DNA from: JAWKNZ01 sp041391425
GTDB lineage: Bacteria > Bdellovibrionota_B > Oligoflexia > Oligoflexales > JAWKNZ01
Length of the DNA: 64,000 nt
NCBI GenBank assembly: GCA_041391425.1
Contig: JAWKNZ010000004.1
Location: forward strand, 248,001-312,000
Reading direction: 5' to 3'
Part shown: positions 49,406 to 59,761 of the stretch, in pieces
Position numbering within the stretch: the stretch's first letter is position 1
Layout of the letters: every line of letters begins with the position of its first letter
Made by a program: the position numbers and the translations under genes
Notes under the pieces: generated by a model
The model's input: the letters and a program-made list of their open reading frames with translations, nothing else
Databases searched by the model: none
Told to the model about the DNA's origin: nothing

Positions 49406-51128
49406 AAATAATGAAAATAAAAGTTTCTATCTACAATATCTAATAAACAAAATTATACCGAATCAGATAACACCTGTTGCTCGAATGGCATTCTTAGTGC
49501 TTTCCATTATCGGAGCAAGCGACAACTCTGTCGCCGTTACCCAAAAGGGTTTATCAAGCCTCAAACTTTCTGATAAAGCAGTCCAATCAGCATTTGCTCC
49601 AAAACGTTTAATGCTTTTTATCGGCATCAATGAATTCCTCGATTCAAAATTTCCTACCCTAAAATTTCCCAGCAAAGATGTATCTGATTTTTCCTCTTTT
49701 CTAAAAGAACATAATTCAGCAAAAGAGGACGAATTCATATATAGAATTGGAGCTTCTGCAACATTAAATAATGTAACCTCCGCATTAGATCACTTAGAAG
49801 CAGCAAATACTTCGGAAGAAGATACAGTCATCATATATTTCTCTACCCATGGAACCCTAGACTATAATGCCCAGAAACAACTATCGCGTTATGCAGTTCT
49901 TTATGACACTAACTTTGAAAATGTCTCAAACTCTGGACTATCTATCGACTTTATCAGCCAGCGTTTATCCAGATTAAAATCAAAAAGAAAAGCATTAATA
50001 TTAGCACTTTGTCACTCAGGCTCCGGAAAATCCACCTTGCCACGCCAAATCGTTAAAGAAGCACGTACACTAAAAGCCGGCTTTTTTCCTAAACCATTTT
50101 ACCAGGCCTCAGCGGCCATGATGGTACTCTCAGCAAGTGGCTGGAACGAACCCGCTAGAGAAGATGAAAAACTAATGAATGATATCTATACCCATTATCT
50201 GATTAAAGGGCTCAACCGCAATGATAGCAATCAAGATGGTGGTATCTCTCTCTTCGAAGCCCACGAATATGCCAGATCAAAAACCTACGACTACACCCGC
50301 GGCCAACAAACCCCTTCAGCTCTAGTTAACCTCCAAGGCATGGATCCTATCATTCTCAATGGCACAATCAAAAAAGATTCTCACCCTTTAATCTTTGCAG
50401 ATAATGAACAATATAGAGACCTTGAAGTTTACGTCAATGGAAAAGCCAAGGGTAGCCTTTGGCAACCTAAACTTGCCAGCAATGGAAGGATTAAATTGAC
50501 TTTAATCGACCCTAAATTTCCTGGCACCCCTCTTATGGATCACCAGGTTTACCTCAGTAACAACACGTCTTATTCAGTTAGCTCACTTATAGCTAGACCA
50601 CCATCCTACGCACTTGAGCTTAGTCTTTACCGACTTCCCATAGGAGCAAAGATCTTAGGGCTCACAGTGCAATCTCAACCTCTATTCGGTTTCGGATTTC
50701 GTGCCAACGAAGTATTTGGTAGCGCTAATGCCATCCTAATTAAAGCCCACACCAACAGTTCGCAAACCGATGTGACCATTGATTACCAAAAAACCGCTAT
50801 GCGCCAGCAAATTTTATCTTTGAGAGGTGATTTAACTCGAAATTATTTTCCCATAAAAAACTTATCTTTAAACCTGGGCATAGGTTTAGAAACTTTGCAG
50901 ATAAAGAGGGTATATGCCAACCCTTCTTTAGAGCACGAGCAACAAAGCATTAGAAGCACCTATCCTATTTTATTTTCTGAACTGCAGTGGCTACAAATTA
51001 TCAATAACCTTTATGCTGGTATGGAACTAAGCATCTATCCTATGCGTAATATCTCTATACGCATCGAGGATCAAAGCCATAGTTTGGAACCACTTTCAGC
51101 CCGCATGATGTTTGGATTTATGCTATAA
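49368..51128 (+). CDS. Exported caspase-like (C14) peptidase with C-terminal barrel-like region
   Basis: I choose ATG 49368, giving 586 residues. A long basic N-region and a hydrophobic segment (MAFLVLSIIGASDNSVA) form a signal peptide. The caspase p20 domain follows: LFIGINEFLD, catalytic His161 in IIYFSTHGTLD and Cys215 in ALCHSGSGKS. Residues ~286-297 (DSNQDGGISLFEA) form an EF-hand/dockerin-like calcium loop. The last ~150 residues alternate hydrophobic and polar strands and end MMFGFML, which could be an outer-membrane barrel. Bacterial caspases of this sort are usually cytosolic; an exported one behind an ECF sigma pair is unusual. Specificity is unknown. Confidence 0.75.
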   Translation: MKINLTLQLLKTKNNENKSFYLQYLINKIIPNQITPVARMAFLVLSIIGASDNSVAVTQKGLSSLKLSDKAVQSAFAPKRLMLFIGINEFLDSKFPTLKFPSKDVSDFSSFLKEHNSAKEDEFIYRIGASATLNNVTSALDHLEAANTSEEDTVIIYFSTHGTLDYNAQKQLSRYAVLYDTNFENVSNSGLSIDFISQRLSRLKSKRKALILALCHSGSGKSTLPRQIVKEARTLKAGFFPKPFYQASAAMMVLSASGWNEPAREDEKLMNDIYTHYLIKGLNRNDSNQDGGISLFEAHEYARSKTYDYTRGQQTPSALVNLQGMDPIILNGTIKKDSHPLIFADNEQYRDLEVYVNGKAKGSLWQPKLASNGRIKLTLIDPKFPGTPLMDHQVYLSNNTSYSVSSLIARPPSYALELSLYRLPIGAKILGLTVQSQPLFGFGFRANEVFGSANAILIKAHTNSSQTDVTIDYQKTAMRQQILSLRGDLTRNYFPIKNLSLNLGIGLETLQIKRVYANPSLEHEQQSIRSTYPILFSELQWLQIINNLYAGMELSIYPMRNISIRIEDQSHSLEPLSARMMFGFML

Positions 51129-51138
51129 GGAGTCGATA

Positions 51139-53165
51139 ATGAAAAAACACCATTTAGCAGCTAGTTTATTGGGAATCTACCTATCTACCGCCTGTTCCAA
51201 CGGCGAATTCGATTTATCACGCAATCGTTATCACAATGTCTTTGGCGTATTTTTAACTCCCCCCAATATTGGTAAAGGAGGGTTTTTAGGACGATTTACT
51301 ACAGAAGAAGGACGGCCAATAGCCGGAGCTAGAATCTACTTAGGAAACGAAAGAGCTGGGATCACTAATGAAAAAGGTGGTTTTTATATTGGCGATTTAA
51401 CTGTGGGCAAAAAGCAAATTTATTTAGTGCAGTCCGAGCAAAAAATGGCAGCCATTAGCGTTGATATTGAAGCCAACAAAATAAGCGAGAGTGAGTATAT
51501 AAGAAGCCTACCAACTCTTAGCATAAAAGGGCATGTCTCTTTAGCTGACGAGGTTTTTTAGAAGGCTCTAGTATCACAGCTATCAACTCCCTTTTCTTGC
51601 CATAACAGATGCTGAAGGTAGCTATTATATGAACGTTCCAGAAGGTACCTACCGCCTACAAGTAAGTTCGCGCTTCACCCATTATTCCGGACAACTCACA
51701 GAGCCAATAGAAATAAAAGACGATTTAGATATGGATTTCTCTTTACAACGCCATCCATATCCAGCAGGGAAAGTAAGCATTGCAACTGACTCTGATAATT
51801 TAGTACGCGACAGCATGGTTCATTTGACTGTAGAGACACTTCCAGGGGTCCAATATATGAAAGTAATCACAGAACAAAACTTTGAAATTCTAGAAGACTA
51901 TCCCCTAGACAGATGGATCCCAGTGCAGAAAAGTTTCGTCTTTGCAGCCAAAGAGTTCGGCCACCACCGTTTATTTTTTTGGTTCCAAGATAATAATGGA
52001 AAGATTAGCGATTTAATTCAAGTATCGTTTTTCCGCACGCATTTCGATAAAGTTGGCATATCATTAGAGGAGTTGTCGAAAAAGACTTCACCATCCATGC
52101 TAATGAAAAATTGCTTTTATTCCAACATATTTAGATGTGGTAGAATCGGGTGCAACTACAACTGAAACAGCAGAAGAACAGGATACAATTGCAATCGAGA
52201 CAAGCGAAGCGAATTTACCTATCAAAATTGATCATAACATCAATTGGGCACTAAGCGACACCATTCCCACTGATACTCAAATAACTACCATAAGTAGTAA
52301 AAAACAAGTCAGTAATAGCGCAACCATTCGGCAAAACGTAATATTTAGAGGAAATGTCACAATCAAAGCTGGAGCATATATAGTAGGCGCAGCAGAGTTT
52401 AGAAAGAATGTTTATCTACAAGGAAAAAAAGAAAGACCTATCCATTGGAGCTCTTCTGACAATGGCATCAATGAAATAGGCTTCTATACTCCAACTTTTG
52501 TCTTAGGAAACCTAAATAGTGAACACACAATATTTGAGAACCTATTACTCCAGGGTTTAGCAAACCATAAAAATACTGAATACAGCTTTTCGTACACGTC
52601 TTTTCGGAACTCACTTGTTGATTTTCTCCATGAAGCAGGACTTTCTTTAAAGTTTATGCATTCAGAACTTCACAATACGGCTGCTTCAATTTATTGCCAT
52701 ATATATGACAGTGAAGCCTCCAGCAAGCACTCAGAAGATTCAAATATTCCTGAAACCTCAGAGAGCTTTAAAAGTCCTTCTACACCACGCAGGTGGACTC
52801 AAGGGCCTCTGAACCTTGAGTTTTACCTTAATGATTCCATCTTAAATGAGTCTAGCATCGATTTTAGTTGCCCGGAAAGCCCTCAAAGCGAGATCAATTC
52901 CAAATTGATCATTACCGGTAATAATTTCTTTAAAAACCGTGATGATAGTTATTACTTTCTCAACCGTTTTAATGACCTTGCCGGTCTAAATACTGATAGT
53001 CCAACAGGCAGTCAATATACTTCCCAAAACTCAGAAAATGTAACAATCCAAAATAACTATTTCCAATTCTCCAATCGAATAGCATCTAAGTTAGATCCAA
53101 GCAATTGGCCAGAAACTATCGGAGCAAATCTGGAAAGCCCTAATACATCAGCTGGGGTAGAATAA
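51139..53165 (+). pseudogene. Lipoprotein with carboxypeptidase-regulatory-like and beta-helix regions, multiply frameshifted
   Basis: Starts at ATG 51139 after AAGGAG, 10 bp behind the caspase gene. The signal ends in the lipobox STACSNG. A CarboxypepD-regulatory-like domain follows (GRPIAGARIYLGN), then a second one (ITDAEGSYYMNVPEGTYRLQV), an Ig-like region (HRLFFWFQDNNGKISD), and a right-handed beta-helix (NVTIKAGAYIVGAAEF onward). The reading frame changes at the T6 run 51554-51559, near 51602, near 52070 and near 52125; all are consistent with single missing bases. The intact protein would be ~675 residues and probably sits at the cell surface beside the caspase. Confidence 0.7.
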
Positions 53166-53266
53166 ATTTTTAATAAATCTATATAAGATAATCCAGACAA
53201 ATCAACTTTGCATAATAGGCACCTCGTCTGAGTCAATAAACTATTATCTGGTGGCGGCCTGAATCA

Positions 53267-53307
53267 CCATTTATCAAAATATCAAGGTAAAGATCTCTGC
53301 AACTCCT
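53267..53307. repeat. 41-bp dispersed fragment, copy 1
   Basis: Matches 55776-55816 with four differences in 41 bases (shared ends CCATTTATC and ATCTCTGCAACTCCT). The second copy continues into a degraded reading frame on the minus strand, so both may be the end of a lost insertion sequence. This origin is a guess. Confidence 0.5.
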
Positions 53308-53582
53308 AGAGCAGAATAACTCTAGCGTCTCACTAGAGTGACCGGATACAACCATCTAATATTATTTAATAAATTGCAGCAATGCGAGTGTTAGTAGGAT
53401 GCAATTCATAAGAATTTATCGTCTATGCGAGATCTGGTAATCATCTAAAAATTTATAGAAACTGTTTTGACAAAAAATTATTTGCATCATTTCGGATATT
53501 TTTTCATGGAATAACCATGAGCGCATGCACAGCTTACTGCAAAAAAATTGCTGCTATGCCTATAAAACAAGTTAAACATAAG

Positions 53583-53727
53583 CCCGGATCCGAATTTCTA
53601 GCCGGTTGCAGCCTTGCTTCACCGTCAGGAAATTCTTATGTACCAAGATGTACACTCGCCCCCAATACCCGACCAAACTCCAAATCCAATAAAAATACTA
53701 CAGTTTTTCAAAAAATTTCAGATCCAG
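53583..53727 (+). repeat. Outer repeat family A, degenerate copy 5
   Basis: Keeps the left end (CCCGGATCCGAATTTCTAGC) and most of the right end (TTTTTCAAAAAATTTCAGATCC), but the middle has many changes and deletions. ATAAG lies at both edges (just before 53583 and just after 53727), a possible five-base target duplication. It is the oldest-looking copy. Confidence 0.75.
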
Positions 53728-53742
53728 ATAAGCTCGTTCATC

Positions 53743-54968
53743 CTAGGAATTGCTTGCAAAACATCCAGCTAATTTACTAGCCAGAATTTTCTTAGCTATA
53801 AACTCATAACCAAATTCTTGCTTAGCTTTGTTAGAATTATGAGCTTTACAAAGGACCTGCAAATTAGAGAGTGCATGGTTTCCACCTCTTGCAAATGGAG
53901 CAATATGATCTATCTCAAGGCAAGTCTTTGCCGTACACCGTATCTCATTTACGCCTACTTTTTCACATTGATAACCAGCCCTCTCTAAAACCTGTGCTCG
54001 GATTTTTGCTGGGATATAACGAAGTTTTTCTTTTCCTCTTTCTTTTTGTTGCTCTTGTTCTATTTCTTCTTTATCTCTTAACACCTTTTCTCTGGGGCTG
54101 CTTTCGTCTTTTTTATTTTGCTCCTCTTTGGTCTTAGCTTTTTTGCCTTCATCTTTCCTTTGCTCTCTTTCTGCAAATTTTTTCTTTTGCAAACGAGCCT
54201 TCCTTCTCTCTTCTTTTAATTGCGGGTCTTTTTGTTGCAGAGCTAAATCAACCGACTCTTCTAAAATTTCAGCAAGATTAAGTTCCATATTGGTAACATT
54301 CATCACTTCAGCTAATCGCAATAATTTTTCTCTTAACTGTTTACCTGCCACAAAACGAAAGTTAAAAAACTGCTCTTCTAAATTAATCTTAACTTGTACA
54401 TTTTCTGAACTATCAGCTTTATCTCCTACCTTGCTTTTTTCACCTATCATGCTAGGTGCTAAACTAGGAGCAATAGAATTATTTTTACACAAATCTAAAG
54501 GAACCGACTTTTCTTTCTTTTTGCTACCCATAGGATAGATTCCCGAAGAAACAGGCTTTCAGGTTTTAACTCTCCAACAATTAGGGCAACTTCCCTCACT
54601 TTTTTTCCAGCACAGCTAGTCAAAAGTTCATCAACATTATGCTGTGTCAACACCGGACTAAGCTTTGCCGCTGAGGATAAGCTCAACCTACCAGACTCTA
54701 GCTCTTCTAAAATTTGTGGAAACCTTTGACAAACTTTAGCTACCTGCATACGTAAATAACTCGGCCCATCTTCTAGCCCAAGCTCTTGCTGGCAGAAAGT
54801 AAAAATGCTGTTATATCCATAGTCAAGAAATCCGCAGCGGCTACGAAGCTCAGAAAGAAAAGCAATCAGAGCAACTTCAGACTTGCGCTCTTTATCACGC
54901 ACCTTTTTACAATTTAAAATCAACGCTTCGGTTGTTAATTTTTTTAGCTGGGCTAGTCTTTCTTTCAT
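53743..54968 (-). pseudogene. HNH endonuclease family protein, frameshifted
   Basis: The first part (minus strand from 54968) is an alpha-helical ~157-residue domain (ELRSRCGFLDYGYNSIFTFC, then LSSAAKLSPVLTQHNVDELL). The second (from about 54531) has a helical segment (LREKLLRLAEVM), a highly charged Lys/Glu/Gln-rich stretch that is probably a coiled coil, and a C-terminal HNH domain (VLERAGYQCE, CLEIDHIAPFARGGNH, LQVLCKAHN). Both fit one known architecture of ~400 residues, so a base is missing near 54530. Whether it is a resident gene or a relic of a mobile intron/element is unclear; it lies in the repeat-rich region. Confidence 0.7.
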
Positions 54969-55775
54969 TGCTTTTACCTCTGTCTTATAGACTCAATCAA
55001 ATAATAAAAAGACTATAACACAAGGTTTTTACGCCCCTAAGGATTGCCTTTCGTAAGTGTTTTTATAATTTTTAAAATTTAAAGAGAATAAAGGAAGCAA
55101 CACTAATTAGCTAGCTCATATGAGTTTTATAGATAGAAAATAAAGAAATATATAACACCTCGATTTACTAACCGGCTAAAGGTGTCAAGAAAAAAAGACA
55201 TAAAATCTATATTTTCTTTGATTTTCACCCTATTTTTCACCAGATTTTAAAAACAAGAAGTCTAGGCCCTCGTTTGTACGAGCGTTTGACTGTTTTGATA
55301 GCAAACCCAAAAAATTTTTAAATAGCAATAGTAATTTTACTGTGGGGTGCTGTGGGAAAAGGTTGGAATCATTGTTAGGATAGAGTTGTTGATAAAAAGT
55401 TTTAAAATGATTTCAATGTTTTTCCATGGCAGTCCACAGCTCCCATAGTTTTGCATTGCCACTGAAATATCGCTTTCACATAAAAATATTGGGTTAATAA
55501 AATACCTCTGCAATTCATTGCCACGACTTAGTTATGGGAGGCTGTGGATAGGCGTGGACAACTATTGATATCGTCCTGCAAATTTATGGGAACTTCTTTA
55601 TTTATAGTAACGATACCAACAGTTGCCCACCCCTAACCACAAGCCAATGACTACTGCTTTTAAAATAAATTTTTAATTTCTTTGATCAGAGATCTTTTGC
55701 TTGTTCTTAAAAATATGTGGGTTCATGTTAGAAGGGTAATATGGTTTTTATGATTATGAGGGGATTGATTATATG

Positions 55776-55816
55776 CCATTTATCGAAAAATCAGGGTAAA
55801 AATCTCTGCAACTCCT
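55776..55816. repeat. 41-bp dispersed fragment, copy 2
   Basis: Partner of 53267-53307. On the minus strand the sequence running into it reads LNNEFKKWQRK, then, after a shift, LMGNQTPKEFQEKELQRFLP. That vaguely recalls the end of an integrase-core transposase, but is too short to assign. Confidence 0.45.
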
Positions 55817-55856
55817 TTTCCTGAAATTCTTTTGGCGTCTGATTACCCATCAGGTG

Positions 55857-55886
55857 CAAAATGGCATTTTTCTTTGCCATTTTTTA
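55857..55886. terminator. Hairpin with flanking A and T runs
   Basis: AAAATGGCA and TGCCATTTT pair around a short T-rich loop, followed by a run of T on the plus strand. It could terminate in either direction, but no gene ends here. Confidence 0.4.
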
Positions 55887-56459
55887 AATTCATTATTTAG
55901 GCGATCAGCTTGAGATAAACATCTCCTAATTTCATGCGCTTGCTTCTGTTTTTACACCACGGACGAAATAATTGATAAATGCATTTTTTTTAAACAGAAA
56001 ATGATAGATGGAAACACAGGGGACATTCCGTAAACTCTTCCATTATTCAAGCTATAGCTAATTTTCTTGCAACCCTAGACATTTACGTCGATAATCTTTC
56101 TAAGACACTTGGTTATGACTAATTACGTATTCTCATAGAGTTGGCTTTGACAGTCAAAAATAGCATCGTTTACGGTATTAAAGGATAGGACTGTACTAAT
56201 TAAAATTGCTTGAAATCGGCTAAGAATACCTAAGTGGCGAAGGCGATTTAAGAAATATTGGTAGGCTTGCTACGAAGTCAAAAGCTATTTTTTCCAACTT
56301 TTGCTATGTGAAGCATTTGAATACAATTATTGGTTACATGTATAATCAAGTCAATAAAGTCAATCGATATGGTTACGAGGGATACTTTATATTAAAGCCG
56401 GCCTCAAAATAGATATATGGACCTAAGAGTATTACTTTTCTAAAAATAGGCAGGTGAAG

Positions 56460-57447
56460 ATGGGTAAATATTGTATGTTTAAATTGGGATCAGGTATTGC
56501 GATTTTGCTTTTCTTATCATCTTATGGATGTAAAAACATAATGACAAAGGGCTCTAGGCTGATGGAAGACGACAGCGGTAAGCCTTCAAAGACGGATAAT
56601 AACGAATTTGTTAATGAATTAAAGGCAAATTTTGTGTACGGGATGTCCAAAATTGCCGAAAATTTAGTTAAGTCTGATGAAAAGGAAGTTCTTTTAAGTA
56701 ATGCACAGATGCAAGCGATGGTAGCTGGTGTTCCTCTTCGTTTTCGGGAATTCTTTTGTGATGTAAGTAAAGTAAAATTAGAAAAGTTTACTATAGATGG
56801 TAAATCCCAGCTGGGCTTTAATATGAGCTTTACCAACAAAATTATAGGGAAAGAAATCGTCAACGGTGTTTATATGACACATGACGTTAGTCTTTATACA
56901 TCCAGGGATGATCAACTTAAGGGTATACCCGGAAAGGAATGCCTCACATTGGGTTGGAGACGAATTGTTCAAAAACCTCAGTAACAATTTGTTTAGGGTT
57001 AATAGGAAAAATCCTGAGTTTATTCCTCCCGAAGAAATTTCATATAATCCTTTGCAGCAAAAAGTAATGATTGGTTTCGAGGAAATAAGAGGATTTTCTA
57101 TTCAGATAAGGTCTATTGGTTTTACGGGAAAAAAAATCTCAAATTTACCCGTATATAGAATCTCGGTAGACAAGTCCAAGGAAGGTCAAGCTAGTATTAT
57201 GGCCACCTCAATTTCCTTGGAAACGACTGAAGACAGTGACTTTTATGAAAGCTTTTTTATAGGCTCACTCCCTGACGTAAAAAGCTGGAACCATGAAAAG
57301 GATAAAGTGTTTGCTGATCACAGTAGCTATGTAGAGAGAGGTCAATTCATTGGTAAGTCAGGCGTAGATAAATTTAGTTTTAACTATTTGGATTTGACAG
57401 AATCATCGAAAAATTTGCCGAACATTAAAGATTTAGGCTGCCGTTGA
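56460..57447 (+). pseudogene. Lipoprotein of unknown function, frameshifted
   Basis: The ATG at 56460 follows an AGGTGAAG site; a GTG two codons earlier is possible. The hydrophobic signal ends in a lipobox (SSYGCKN). The first frame stops at 56984. A second frame (from about 56958: VGDELFKNLSNNLFR) continues to 57447 with similar composition and no signal of its own, so I read one ~325-residue protein broken near 56955. Unlike most lesions here, this one needs a base removed or two added. No family is recognised; its isolation beside repeats hints at accessory DNA. Confidence 0.55.
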
Positions 57448-57581
57448 TCTGTTAGTATGTAGAGTGCTTTGATTCGATCAAAGATATATTCAAATTGTGA
57501 TACTTTCTTTACAAAATCAGAAAATAAAGAATAGCAAGGACAATCACACACCCTTACCTCAGACTTTGCTCCCCTTAATAA

Positions 57582-59584
57582 TTACAGGTCCAAAGATTGC
57601 AAAACACTATACAAATCTATAGCGGTACGGCGTGAAAGCCCTTTTATTTCTGCTAGTTCATCAATGCTAGCGACCTTCATTCCTTGTAAGTCCACAAATT
57701 TCTCATACAGCTTTTTCTTAAGAGAAGGGCCTAGGCCTGGAACTTGATCCAAGATAGAAGTGTGCAATACTTTTTTTCTACGTTTACGATGATGGGTTAT
57801 AGCGAATCTATGGGCTTCATCCCTTAACTGCGTGAGTATTCTATATTCAGGCGATCCCATTTCCAATTCTATAGGACGTTCGCTATTTGACAGATAAACC
57901 TCTCTTTAGAATGCGCCATACGCTCTGTCGGTTCAACCTTCGATTCATTTATCACTTTATCGAAACGACTTTTTGCTAAAGAAACCAATGGAACTAAAAT
58001 TTCAGAAAACTCAGCTGCAGCGCCCATAGCAGCCGAGAGTTGCCCTTTGCCACCGTCAATAACTATAAGATCTGGATGATCCTTTAATTTTTGCATTCTT
58101 TGCATACGCCTGCGCATCACTTCTCTAATGCTACCAAAATCATCTGGAGAATCGGCAGCATCTTGAATATTATAGAGCCGGTATAGGTCTTTGGCAGGCT
58201 TACCATTCACAAAGCAAACATTTGAGGCAACAATCGCACTTCCTTGAATATTAGAAATATCAATACACTCGATCACCTCTGGTAATTTTTCTAACGATAA
58301 TTTTTCTTGCAAAATACTCAAACCGGCAGACACAGATTGCTTTTTTCTAAGCTGTTCTTCTAGAGAATACTCAGCATTTCGATCTGCTATAGAAATTAAA
58401 TGTTTCTTTTCTCCTCTAACAGGAATTCTTATTTTCGTTTTAATCCTCTCTTCATCAATCTTTCGATCCGTTTCGGCATTTTCAAAGGCAGCACGATCTT
58501 CGTTCTTTGTACCGTTTATATCTATCACTGGTGTATTCAATCCTTGTTCCAAGGCTTCAATATCCTCGATAGAAAAAGGCAACAATATCTCTTGTGGGGT
58601 AAATTTATTGTCATAATATTGTAATAAAAACTCAGCCAAAGCCTCTGAAGATGATTGAATAGGAGTTTTTAAAATAAAATTATCTTGCCCGATCATATAA
58701 CCTTCACGAACCAAGATAATATGGACCGCTGCAAGAGTATTCGCCTGCCGAAAACCAATCACGTCGGCATCACTAATATTTCCGGTCACAGCACTCTGCC
58801 TTTGATTCAAAGATGTAAAAGCTGTCAGCTGGTCCCGGTAAGTTGCAGCCAATTCAAATTTCTCTTCCCTAGAAGCCTGTTGCATTTTTTTCGTTAAGGC
58901 TTTAACAACTTCTCGATTCTTTCCCTGTAAAAAAGCAATACAATCCTTTATCATCTCTGCATATACAGAACAATCAACTTCCAAACTACCTTTTTTATCG
59001 TTCATACATGGAGCTAAACATTGTTTCATATGAAAATAATTGCACGGACGTCTAGCATGCTCAAACTCATATTGAGAGCATTTAATAGTAGGAAATATCC
59101 GACCAAGCATTTGCAACATTGTTTGTAAATATCCGGCATTGCCATATGGGCCAAGGTAGGTAGCACCATCATTTTTTCTCTGCCTGACTTTTTTTATACG
59201 CGGCCACTTGGAATTCAAATCGATACGCACATAAGGATATTCTTTATCGTCACGAAGAAGGATGTTAAAGCTAGGCTTATGATGCTTAATTAAGGTTCTT
59301 TCCAATAGCAATGCACTGACTTCTGAGTCAACCAGCATCACTTCAAAGTCAGATATTGTTTCGACTAATGCCCTCGTTTTTATTGAATGCCCTTTTGTAG
59401 ATTGAAAATAAGAGCTAACCCGATTTTTTAAATTTTTAGCTTTACCCACATAAATAATGGCACCAGAAAGATCCTTCATCAAATAAACGCCAGAATCAGT
59501 AGGCAAGCCTTTTAGCTTCTGTTTGATAGATTCGCTTACAACAGACGGAATAATTTCTTGATTTTCATCTGCCACTGCCTTCAA
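57582..59584 (-). CDS. uvrC: UvrC excinuclease subunit, interrupted by a -1 frameshift
   Basis: The incision subunit of nucleotide excision repair. An N-terminal GIY-YIG nuclease domain (GVYLMKDLSGAIIYVGKAKN), a UVR motif (about residue 210-240), the UvrC RNase H-like nuclease domain (ECIDISNIQGSAIV, LIVIDGGKGQLSAA) and C-terminal helix-hairpin-helix repeats (VPGLGPSLKKKLYEKF) are all present. The frame stops at 57869; one base restored near 57899 gives ERVYLSNSERPIELE, which joins the two parts into ~667 residues. It lies beside uvrB in the same orientation, separated by a repeat-bearing 177-bp gap. Confidence 0.9.
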
Positions 59585-59610
59585 ACTCCCTTAGAGGCTT
59601 CCATTATGAG

Positions 59611-59753
59611 TCCGAGATGTTTCGCTTCACTCAACATGACGTTTTCCCCCGCACTTAGGCTTAATTCTTCGCCTTTCTGAGCCGAAGGCGAAGAATCTCA
59701 AACTTCGTATTTCTAATAAGCCCGAGATGTTTCGCTTCACTCAACATGATGTT
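59611..59753. repeat. Pair of 33-bp direct repeats around a perfect hairpin
   Basis: CCGAGATGTTTCGCTTCACT followed by CAACATGA occurs at 59611-59643 and 59721-59753. Read on the other strand (TCATGTTGAGTGAAGCGAAA) it resembles the GTCATGCTGAGCGAA block of the array at 34961. Between the copies lies a 12-bp perfect hairpin (arms 59664-59675 and 59685-59696). It separates uvrB from uvrC. Confidence 0.8.
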
Positions 59754-59761
59754 AATCATGC

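Larger units (their letters stand above)
53166..53742. other. Gene-free region carrying two repeat fragments
   Basis: Contains a 41-bp fragment (53267-53307) that recurs at 55776-55816, and a degenerate family A repeat (53583-53727). No gene is supported; an open frame at 53517-53780 is largely repeat translation. Confidence 0.5.
54969..56459. other. 1.5-kb gene-free stretch with inverted repeats
   Basis: No open frame has coding character. It holds an inverted repeat (TCCACAGCTCCCATA at 55433-55447 against TATGGGAGGCTGTGGA at 55533-55548), a related G-rich motif near 55340, and a hairpin near 55857-55886 (AAAATGGCA/TGCCATTTT). It also holds the second copy of the 41-bp fragment with a possible decayed coding piece next to it (minus strand, about 55800-55960). 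Confidence 0.5.

Noticed and set aside
48024..53165. Interpretation of the caspase cassette as a CRISPR- or gasdermin-type abortive-infection system
   Set aside because: The caspase has a signal peptide, no gasdermin-like or CRISPR gene is present, and the partner genes are sigma/anti-sigma and lipoprotein.
55533..55560. DnaA-box-like TGTGGATAG and possible replication origin
   Set aside because: Only one near match, no dnaA, gidA or dnaN nearby, and the neighbouring motif is part of an inverted repeat.
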